This document shows positions 1-6,608 of a stretch of 6,608 nt of DNA, in pieces (the stretch's first letter is position 1; the number at the start of each line of letters is the position of its first letter). The stretch is from Desulfuromonadaceae bacterium UBA5613 (GTDB lineage Bacteria; Desulfobacterota; Desulfuromonadia; Desulfuromonadales; UBA2197). Both the position numbers and the translations under genes were made by a program. The DNA lies in assembly GCA_002424625.1 (NCBI GenBank), contig DIKR01000046.1:1-6608 (forward strand), in the 5' to 3' direction. Below the pieces are notes generated by a model. It had not been told where the DNA came from. It ran no database searches and saw nothing but the letters and a program-made list of their open reading frames with translations.

Positions 1-70
1 TTTCTCCCCGGCAGGACAGTTGCCAGACAGCTGAATAACGAATTTTTTGCTCTGACCTGCTATTTCAGGG

Positions 71-98
71 TTGTTTTGCGCGCCAGAGGGGTTAATAT
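71..98 (+). promoter_or_regulatory. Candidate sigma70-type promoter of the oxidoreductase gene
   Basis: A TTGTTT box (71-76) lies 16 nt before a TAATAT box (93-98), about 40 nt upstream of the ATG at 137. The boxes match the sigma70 consensus in four and five of six positions, and the surrounding DNA is AT-rich compared with the coding regions. It is the best-placed promoter for the single gene that follows. This is by eye only; no transcription start is known. Confidence 0.5.
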
Positions 99-104
99 AA
101 GAAA

Positions 105-119
105 AAGTTTTAATAACTT
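105..119. repeat. Short AT-rich inverted repeat in the 5' leader
   Basis: AAGTT (105-109) and AACTT (115-119) form a perfect 5-bp inverted repeat around TTAAT. It begins 7 bp downstream of the candidate -10 box, so it would sit at or just after the transcription start, a usual place for a repressor site. Such short AT-rich repeats also arise by chance, so an operator role is only a possibility. Confidence 0.25.
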
Positions 120-136
120 CACCACGGGAGATCAGA

Positions 137-1003
137 ATGCTGAAAAAGATCGGTTTTTTGGGACTGGGAACCGTTGGCAAACATATGGCTGCCAACCTGC
201 TCAAAGGAAACTATGCGCTGTCCGTTTACGATTCTGACCCGCAAGTCGTTGCCGAGCTGGTCAAACTCGGAGCGACCGCCGCAACCACGCCGAAGGAAGT
301 GGCCGCGGGAAAAGATCTCGTTATCTACATCCGCCCCGAAAAAGAGCGGCTGCGCCCTGACCTCTACGGTGCGAATGGCATCTTCGCCGGCATTAACCCA
401 GGCACCATCCTCGCCGACATGGGGACGCATTCACTGGAAAGCACAATGGAAATGGCGGCGGAAGCAGAGAAACACCGGATCATGTTCCTTGATGCGCCGA
501 TCTGGGGGACTAAGGAGCATGCCGCCAACGGCCTGCTGACGATTCTGGTCGGCGGCGATGCGTCGGTGCTCAGTCGCTGCCGTGAAGCCCTCTCCATGTT
601 TGGCCTCAACATCCTCCCGGTCGGCGGGATCGGCGACGGGACGCGCATGAAGTTTGTCGTCAATCTGGTGCAGGCGGAGTTGATGCAGGCGCTGGCCGAA
701 GGGTTGGTCTTCGGTGAAAAACTCGGACTCGGCTCCAGCAAGGTTCTTGAGGTCCTCGAATCCGGCGGCGTCGGCTCCCCTCTCTTTAATTCCAAGGGAC
801 GGAGCATTGCCCGCGGCGACTTCACCCGCAACCTGGCCCTCAAGTACGTGCACGAGCAACTCGAACTTGTTCTCGAAGCAGCAAAAAAGGCCGACCTGAA
901 GCTCCCCGGCGGGGAGTGTGCCTGCAACCTCTACGCGCAGGCCGACCAGGATGGCCGCGGTGAAGAGGACTACTCGGCGGTAATCAAGGTCTTGCGCAAG
1001 TAA
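137..1003 (+). CDS. NAD(P)-dependent oxidoreductase, 3-hydroxyisobutyrate dehydrogenase / GHB dehydrogenase-like family
   Basis: The 288-residue product has the usual length of beta-hydroxyacid dehydrogenases, cytoplasmic enzymes that interconvert short hydroxy acids and semialdehydes or keto acids. The N-terminal Rossmann fold shows GLGTVG (residues 9-14), and the acidic residue in VYDSD (D32) suggests NAD(H) rather than NADP(H). The substrate motif is DAPIWGT (119-125), the probable catalytic lysine is K172 in GTRMKFVVN, and the C-terminal helical domain runs from about 165 to the end, closing with EEDYSA. The K-F-V-V-N context resembles the glyoxylate/succinic semialdehyde reductase (GHBDH) branch. 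Several normally fixed residues differ: W123 replaces the substrate-binding Ser of DAPVSG, and H-E-Q (239-241) replaces the usual x-K-D near the cofactor. The start is set by GGGAG at 126-130, 6 nt before the ATG. It is monocistronic, followed by a hairpin terminator. The family is clear, the substrate is not. Confidence 0.9.
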   Translation: MLKKIGFLGLGTVGKHMAANLLKGNYALSVYDSDPQVVAELVKLGATAATTPKEVAAGKDLVIYIRPEKERLRPDLYGANGIFAGINPGTILADMGTHSLESTMEMAAEAEKHRIMFLDAPIWGTKEHAANGLLTILVGGDASVLSRCREALSMFGLNILPVGGIGDGTRMKFVVNLVQAELMQALAEGLVFGEKLGLGSSKVLEVLESGGVGSPLFNSKGRSIARGDFTRNLALKYVHEQLELVLEAAKKADLKLPGGECACNLYAQADQDGRGEEDYSAVIKVLRK

Positions 1004-1028
1004 AATTTCCGCAGGAAAAACGATACGC

Positions 1029-1060
1029 AAAAGGGCGACCAGTGATGGCCGCCCTTTTTT
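1029..1060. terminator. Bidirectional rho-independent terminator between convergent genes
   Basis: A stem pairs GGGCG (1033-1037) and CCA (1039-1041) with TGG (1046-1048) and CGCCC (1050-1054) around a GTGA loop, with one A-C mismatch. Six T follow on the plus strand (1055-1060). AAAA at 1029-1032 extends the stem and gives a TTTT tract on the minus strand. It lies 25 nt after the oxidoreductase stop and 4 nt after the helicase stop, so it can end both transcripts. The minus-strand T tract is shorter, so termination in that direction is probably weaker. Confidence 0.85.
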
Positions 1061-1064
1061 ATAA

Positions 1065-2207
1065 TCAATAGCCGGTGAGCTCCAGATCATCCGTCGCGAT
1101 CCGCTCGCAGCGCTGCCCCAGCTTCTTTTCAATCATCTGGAAATGCTCGAACTCCTCCGGCGCCAGGAGGGTGATCGCCAAACCGGCGAAATGGGCGCGG
1201 CCGGTGCGGCCGATGCGGTGGGTATAATCGCTGGCGGCACGGGGGAGTTCGTAGTTGACCACATAAGGGAGACGCTCGATGTCGATGCCGCGGGAAGCAA
1301 GATCGGTCGCCACCAGGACGCGCACTCCTCCCACTTTAAAGTCGGCCAGAGCCTTGGTTCGCGCCCCCTGGGTGCGATCACCATGGAAGGCCTCGGCGCT
1401 GATGCCATGATCGGTCAGCTTCTTGGCGACATTGTCGGCGCGCTTCTTGGTGGAGACAAAGACCAGCACCTGCGGCCATCCCCCCTTTTTGAGAAGATAG
1501 CGCAACAGCGGCCCCTTGCGTTCGGGGGTGACGGAATAGATCTTCTGGCTGATCTGCCCCTTTTCACTGCTCGTCGCGCCGAGATCGATGCGCTGCGGAT
1601 CGCGCAGCAGCGGCGTGGCGAGGGCGTGGAGGGACTCGCCGGCGGTGGCGGCAAAGAGGAGATTCTGCCGCTGGCGCGGCAGCAGGGCAAGGATCTTGCC
1701 CAACTCCTCGGCAAAGCCGAGATCAAGGAGGCGATCGGCTTCATCGAGGACCAAGGTCTCGACAGCGGTCAGTTGCAGAGCTTTTTTGTCAAGGAGATCG
1801 AGGAGGCGGCCGGGGGTGGCGATGAGGAGATCGACGCCGTTGACCGCCGTCATCTGCGGATTGATGGCGACGCCGCCGTAGACGGCCCGGACCTTCAGCC
1901 GGGTCGGGAGATAGTGACTGATGGTCTGGGCAAAGTCGGCGATCTGCATCGCCAGCTCCCGGGTCGGTACGAGGATGAGGACTCTCGGGGAGCGCCGCTC
2001 CGACGCCGGCGATTCCTGCAAACGTTGCAGCAGCGGCAGGATGAAGCACGCGGTCTTCCCCGAACCGGTGCGGGCAAGGGCGAGGAGATCCCGGCCGGCA
2101 AGGATGGCGGGAATCGCCTGGGTCTGAATCGGAAAGGGCGCAAGAAACTGCCGGGACGCCACCGCTGCAAGCAGGAACGGCGATAAACCGAGGGCGGAAA
2201 ATGACAT
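1065..2207 (-). CDS. DEAD-box RNA helicase, RhlE-like, minimal core
   Basis: This 380-residue ATP-dependent RNA helicase has both RecA-like domains and almost nothing else. Visible motifs are the Q motif (FPIQTQ, 25-30), Walker A (ARTGSGKT, 45-52), PTRELA (81-86), TPGR (131-134), DEAD (155-158), ATD with RGID (300-309) and HRIGRTGR (330-337). Motif III, normally SAT, reads AAT (186-188). There is no basic C-terminal tail such as that of E. coli RhlE, and no DbpA or CsdA RNA-binding domain, so target choice would depend on the core or a partner. The closest subfamily appears to be RhlE, with likely roles in ribosome assembly or mRNA turnover; the exact substrate cannot be told. The ATG at 2207 is preferred because AGGAG lies 5 nt upstream. 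An in-frame TTG at 2237 would put that site inside the gene. It is the third gene of the PBP-dbpA cluster, 57 nt after dbpA, and ends at the shared terminator. Confidence 0.92.
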   Translation of the reverse strand: MSFSALGLSPFLLAAVASRQFLAPFPIQTQAIPAILAGRDLLALARTGSGKTACFILPLLQRLQESPASERRSPRVLILVPTRELAMQIADFAQTISHYLPTRLKVRAVYGGVAINPQMTAVNGVDLLIATPGRLLDLLDKKALQLTAVETLVLDEADRLLDLGFAEELGKILALLPRQRQNLLFAATAGESLHALATPLLRDPQRIDLGATSSEKGQISQKIYSVTPERKGPLLRYLLKKGGWPQVLVFVSTKKRADNVAKKLTDHGISAEAFHGDRTQGARTKALADFKVGGVRVLVATDLASRGIDIERLPYVVNYELPRAASDYTHRIGRTGRAHFAGLAITLLAPEEFEHFQMIEKKLGQRCERIATDDLELTGY

Positions 2208-2212
2208 GCAAT

Positions 2213-2217
2213 CTCCT
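2213..2217 (-). promoter_or_regulatory. Ribosome-binding site deciding the RhlE-like helicase start
   Basis: AGGAG on the minus strand (CTCCT as written) lies 5 nt before the ATG at 2207-2205. It supports that start over the upstream TTG, which has no comparable site. Confidence 0.7.
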
Positions 2218-2264
2218 GAAGTGCGATTAACCTGCAAAACAATTAAAAAGTGAAGGAGCTGCAG

Positions 2265-3640
<1,376 letters not shown>

Positions 3641-3644
<4 letters not shown>

Positions 3645-5680
3645 GGCTCGCTCTTCTTGTTGGGGGAGAACAGTTGCAGAAAATTGTCCCAGGTCGATTC
3701 TGCCCCGGCGGACTCTTCGCTCTCCGGCAGCAGGGCCTCCGGGTCAAGCGGCGGCGCGGGCGGCAGAGGATCGCCGCCGTGCTCGGGACAAAGGAGAGTC
3801 GGCTCGGTGCCGGCGATGTAAACCTCGTCGTGCGTCTGCGGGCAGTCGATCGTGGCGATGTAGCCGGTGGTCGGGTCGATATTGACGCTGACGACGCTCT
3901 CCGGCACAGCAAAGTCAACAACCTCTTTGCCGGCCAGGGCCGGGCGCATGAAGCCCTCCCAGATCGGCGCGCAGATCGCCCCGCCGGTAAAGCCCTTGCC
4001 GCCCGGTTTCGGCTGGTCATAACCGACCCAGACGCCGGTGACAAGCTGCGGGGTATAGCCGATGAACCAGGCATCGCGATAATCATCGGTGGTGCCGGTC
4101 TTCCCGGCCGCCGGGCGCTGCTGGCTGAAGTTCGCCAAGGACTTGGCGGTGCCGTAGCTCAGGACATCCTGCAGCATACTGGTGGTGATATAAGCCGCCC
4201 TCGGATCGATGACCGGAGCAAGGATCGGGGCAAACTCCGTCACTTCATTACGCTGCCGGTCAACGATGCGGAGGATGGTGCGGAGATCAGGCCGCAGGCC
4301 GTTATTGGCCAGAGGGGCGTAGGCCTGCACCAGCTCGACGAGGGTGACCTCTTCGGTGCCGAGAGCGAGAGAAAGATCGTGCCGGGCGCGCAGCGGCAGT
4401 CCGAGTTGACTGGCAAAGTTGACAAAGGTCGGCACACCGATAGCTTCAAGCAGCTTGACGGTAATGACATTATTGGAGTGGGCCAGGGCCTGACGCAATG
4501 GGAGGTAGCCAAAGGCCTCATTGCCATAGTTGCGCGGAGTCCAGTTCTTACCATCTCCCCGCGGGTAAGTTACCGGGGTATCATCCCAGAGATCAGAAGC
4601 GCTGTAGCCTGCTTCCAGAGCCGCGGCAAAGATCAGCGGCTTGATCGCCGAACCAGGCTGACGCTGGGCAAAGAAAGCGCGGTTGTAGCTGCTTTTGGCG
4701 TAATCAACACCCCCCACCGCCGCCAGAACATTGCCGGTCACAGGATCGAGGCTGACCAGCGCCCCCTGCAACGCCGGGTCGCGCCCCTTCATCTTCTCGC
4801 GCAGGGTCTTCTCCGCCAGCTGCTGCAGATCAAGATCAAGAGCGGCGGTAATCTCCATTCGTCCTGTTTCGATGACCTGCGCGCCGTAACGCTCGATCAG
4901 CTTGCTGCGGATGTGATTGAGGTAATAAGGCGCCTGGCCGCGCGGGGTCACGGTCACCCGCTGGGCGCGCAGCTGCTGCTGCTTTTGGGCTGTGATAATT
5001 TCGAGATCCGCCATGCGCTTGAGGACGACATCGCGGCGGCCGTTGACACTGGCACTCTCCCCGGCGGGATTGTAGCGACCCGGATTCTTCGGCACTCCGG
5101 CGAGAAGGGCGCATTCGGCGTCGTTCAACTCCTCGGGATTCTTGTCGAAATAAAGTCGGGCGGCGGCGGCAATCCCCCAAGCGCCATTGCCGTAATAAAT
5201 TTCATTGAAGTACATCTCGAGAATCTGCACCTTGCTGTACTTCTTTTCATACTCCACCGCCATCAAGCCTTCCTGGACCTTGCGATCAATCGTCTTCTCG
5301 CCGGAGAGGTAGCGGTTCTTGATCAGCTGCTGGGTGATCGTCGACCCCCCTTCGGCGAGATTGCGATTGATCACATCTTTGACCAGCGCCCGGGCGATGC
5401 CGCGAATATCGATGCCGCCATGCTCGTAGAAACGGGTGTCCTCCACCGCTACCACCGCCTGTTGCAGGAAGAGGGGGATACGCTGCAGAGGAGTCCAGTA
5501 GCGCTGTTCCGGCAGCAGGCGACCGACAAACCGCCCGCGGTTGTCGAAGACCTTGATCGAGCGGTAATCCGTTGCCAGCAGGGGATAGGTGACAAAATCG
5601 TCCGCGGCCTGCGTTGCCGAGGCGAGAACAGAAACAACGAGCAGGAGCAGGAAGGAGGAGGCTAGTATTTTTCTGTACAT
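3641..5680 (-). CDS. Class A penicillin-binding protein (PBP1A-type glycosyltransferase/transpeptidase)
   Basis: This bifunctional peptidoglycan synthase polymerises lipid II and cross-links stem peptides on the outer face of the inner membrane. Numbered from the ATG (679 residues): a hydrophobic N-terminal segment (5-20); the GT51 domain with EDTRFYEHGG (80-89, catalytic E80), GGSTITQQ (111-118), RKVQE (133-137, second Glu E137) and ILEMYFNEIYYG (153-164); and the transpeptidase with SAIK (344-347, nucleophile S344), SNN (402-404) and KTGT (527-530). All catalytic residues are present. The tail holds paired cysteines (613, 631) common in PBP1A proteins, then a Pro/Glu-rich end. Start choice is uncertain. 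The ATG at 5680 directly precedes the signal-like segment but has no clear ribosome-binding site. A TTG at 5701 has AAGGAG 11 nt upstream. A GTG at 5752 adds 24 poorly hydrophobic residues and lies where transcription may begin. It is the first gene of the minus-strand cluster and ends in an ATGA overlap with dbpA. Confidence 0.93.
3651..3656 (-). promoter_or_regulatory. Weak ribosome-binding site for dbpA inside the PBP gene
   Basis: GAAGAG on the minus strand lies 6 nt before the dbpA ATG, within the last codons of the PBP gene. It is a partial Shine-Dalgarno match; together with the ATGA overlap it points to reinitiation or coupling rather than independent loading. Confidence 0.45.
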
Positions 5681-5764
5681 CGAGACAAAAGCAGAGAGCA
5701 AGACGCTGGTGACTCCTTCAAAGGTGGGGGAACGATGGTTGGCCGGGATCACCGGACGTTGCAG

Positions 5765-5792
5765 GATATAGTCAATTGCCCGTCAGGACAAA
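5765..5792 (-). promoter_or_regulatory. Candidate promoter of the PBP-dbpA-helicase cluster
   Basis: Read on the minus strand, TTTGTC (5792-5787) and TATATC (5770-5765) are separated by 16 nt, in the 248-nt gap between the MarC-type gene and the PBP gene. Each matches the sigma70 consensus in four of six positions. The implied transcription start is near 5757, which leaves a leader before the ATG at 5680 and puts the GTG at 5752 almost at the 5' end. The matches are modest, so other promoters in the gap are possible. Confidence 0.35.
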
Positions 5793-5824
5793 GAAATTTT
5801 TTCTCAGGGAGGAAGAGTAGGCGT

Positions 5825-5838
5825 TGTGAGCGCTAACA
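5825..5838. promoter_or_regulatory. LacI/GalR-family-like operator palindrome
   Basis: TGTGAGCGCTAACA is a 14-bp palindrome with one mismatched pair, centred on CG. This is the layout of LacI-family operators, and its left half equals the half of the symmetric lac operator. It lies 33 bp upstream of the candidate -35 box of the PBP cluster and 90 bp after the MarC-type stop codon. No LacI-family gene is in the window, so function is only inferred from shape and position. Confidence 0.3.
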
Positions 5839-5928
5839 CGACCTCATAACGGCAACAAGAAGATTATCCTGCCTTCATCCCCCTCCCCCTCGCCTGTTCG
5901 ATTGCAAACCTTCACACCCCATTCCAGA

Positions 5929-6561
5929 TCAACTATTCAAATGCAACATCCAGGCTTTCAACCCCTGCATAATCATTTCGACGGAAATTGTCCCGATCAC
6001 CAGCGCCGTCACCCGCCCCATGATCTCGATATAACGCTCGATCAATTTGGCATTGTGCGGCCGCACCACGTCATGCAGCCGTTTCAACAGCAGCAAAGTC
6101 GTCACGGTGATCACCATAGCGACAATTATGGCGATGACCGCCCAGAGAGCCGGCAGACGACTGCCGGCCAGGATGCTGGCGCTGACAGTGCTCGGGCCGA
6201 TCATCACCGGCATGGCGATCGCTCCGGCAATATGTTCCGGCTTGCCGCGCATCTTGCGAATCGCTTCGGGGCCGGTGAACATGAACTGGATGCCGATGAG
6301 GAGAAAGATGATGCCGCCGAAGATCTGAAAAGACGCGAACCGGACCTGGAGAACATGGGTAAAGAGGGCGTCGCCGACCAGGGCGACAACGATGAAGACC
6401 GCGGTGCTGATCAGTCCGGCTCGAATCATCACCTGCGAAAAGGCCCGATCATCAAGTTCCTGAATCAGATCGATGAGGTAGATAATCAGCAGAAACGGGT
6501 TGAGCAGCATCAACAGCAACAACACCGAGCTTATGAAGTTATGAAAGACTACGGCAGTCAT
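5929..6561 (-). CDS. MarC/NAAT-type six-helix inner-membrane protein
   Basis: The 210-residue product is very hydrophobic, with about six membrane segments (roughly 9-31, 47-65, 78-96, 112-131, 138-160, 181-202) and a polar loop between the third and fourth, as in the MarC family (about 200-220 residues). Family-like stretches are LNPF (20-23), FQIFGGIIFLLIGIQFM (78-94), AIAMPVMIGPSTVSASIL (114-131) and IMGRVTALVIGTISVEMIMQG (180-200). The first motif is divergent: MarC proteins usually have Gly and Pro soon after the Asn/Asp-Pro, and here LLIIYLID follows. The role of MarC proteins is poorly known; the early link to multiple antibiotic resistance was not upheld, and some relatives are called amino acid transporters, so no substrate is assigned. 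The ATG at 6561 follows an in-frame TAA 15 nt upstream and starts just before helix 1, but it lacks a good ribosome-binding site. No clear terminator follows it. Confidence 0.82.
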   Translation of the reverse strand: MTAVVFHNFISSVLLLLMLLNPFLLIIYLIDLIQELDDRAFSQVMIRAGLISTAVFIVVALVGDALFTHVLQVRFASFQIFGGIIFLLIGIQFMFTGPEAIRKMRGKPEHIAGAIAMPVMIGPSTVSASILAGSRLPALWAVIAIIVAMVITVTTLLLLKRLHDVVRPHNAKLIERYIEIMGRVTALVIGTISVEMIMQGLKAWMLHLNS

Positions 6562-6564
6562 GGC

Positions 6565-6570
6565 AGGAGG
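6565..6570 (+). promoter_or_regulatory. Strong ribosome-binding site for a gene running off the right edge
   Basis: A full AGGAGG lies 5 nt before an ATG at 6576 on the plus strand. This consensus match is the main reason to call a divergent gene there. It falls immediately upstream of the MarC-type start codon on the opposite strand. Confidence 0.45.
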
Positions 6571-6575
6571 CTCTT

Positions 6576-6608
6576 ATGCCACACATTCATGCTCTCCAGG
6601 GTGCCGGA
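6576..6608 (+). CDS. Possible start of a divergent gene, cut by the window edge
   Basis: Only eleven codons are visible, reading MPHIHALQGAG, with no stop before the window ends. The support is the consensus AGGAGG 5 nt before the ATG. The fragment is too short to recognise a family. If real, it is transcribed away from the MarC-type gene, with only 14 nt between the two start codons, so its promoter would have to lie within the MarC-type coding region. It could also be a chance open stretch. Confidence 0.35.
   Translation, partial: MPHIHALQGAG

Noticed and set aside
1..70. Possible end of an upstream gene or terminator at the left edge
   Set aside because: No convincing reading frame or hairpin with a T tract is visible; it seems to be intergenic DNA leading to the candidate promoter.
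431..1132. A 233-codon minus-strand open frame antisense to the oxidoreductase gene
   Set aside because: It runs through the terminator hairpin and opposite a gene with clear Rossmann and catalytic motifs; its product has no recognisable domain.
2208..2237. Ten-residue upstream extension of the RhlE-like helicase from a TTG codon
   Set aside because: The AGGAG site at 2213-2217 sits inside this extension and is ideally spaced for the ATG at 2207; the added residues do not resemble a helicase N terminus.
3674..5665. A 663-codon open frame on the plus strand, antisense to the PBP gene
   Set aside because: The PBP gene on the other strand has every catalytic motif. The antisense product shows no recognisable domain and is best explained by GC-rich codon use that avoids reverse-strand stops.
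5879..5894. G-rich tract on the minus strand (two runs of five G) as a G-quadruplex, or as a leader for a tiny ORF
   Set aside because: Only two long G runs are present, too few for a stable three-tetrad quadruplex, and the ATG after it opens a frame of only four codons.

Overview
The window looks like ordinary chromosomal DNA of a Gram-negative bacterium. It is fairly GC-rich by eye, densely coded, and has Shine-Dalgarno sites and sigma70-like promoters. The protein families (a GHB-dehydrogenase-like oxidoreductase, DbpA, a periplasm-facing class A PBP, a MarC-type membrane protein) would suit a Desulfuromonadales/Geobacter-like organism. That placement is an inference from family resemblance, not something the sequence proves. 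I see no tRNA, rRNA, CRISPR array, insertion sequence or phage gene.

Layout. Left end: a single plus-strand gene (137-1003) for a divergent 3-hydroxyisobutyrate-dehydrogenase-family oxidoreductase. It has its own candidate promoter (71-98) and ends at a strong hairpin terminator (1029-1060) that it shares with the convergent gene cluster. Middle: three minus-strand genes, read right to left: a class A penicillin-binding protein (5680-3641), the DEAD-box helicase DbpA (3644-2265) and a second, minimal RhlE-like DEAD-box helicase (2207-1065). The PBP stop and the dbpA start overlap as ATGA, and the second helicase follows 57 nt later with a good ribosome-binding site. They therefore look like one operon ending at the shared terminator. 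Right end: a MarC/NAAT-type six-helix membrane protein (6561-5929, minus). Just beyond it is the start of a possible divergent plus-strand gene (from 6576) cut by the window edge.

How the genes may work together: the operon joins a cell-wall polymerase to two RNA helicases, of which DbpA acts in 50S ribosome assembly. Co-expression would link envelope growth with ribosome assembly, but no direct functional link is visible. The oxidoreductase is a separate transcription unit.

I do not see a clear new biological system. The points most worth a second look are the substituted active-site motifs of the oxidoreductase, the altered motif III (AAT instead of SAT) of the second helicase, the coupled PBP-dbpA junction, the cleavable-looking N terminus of the PBP, and a LacI-family-like palindrome upstream of the PBP operon.
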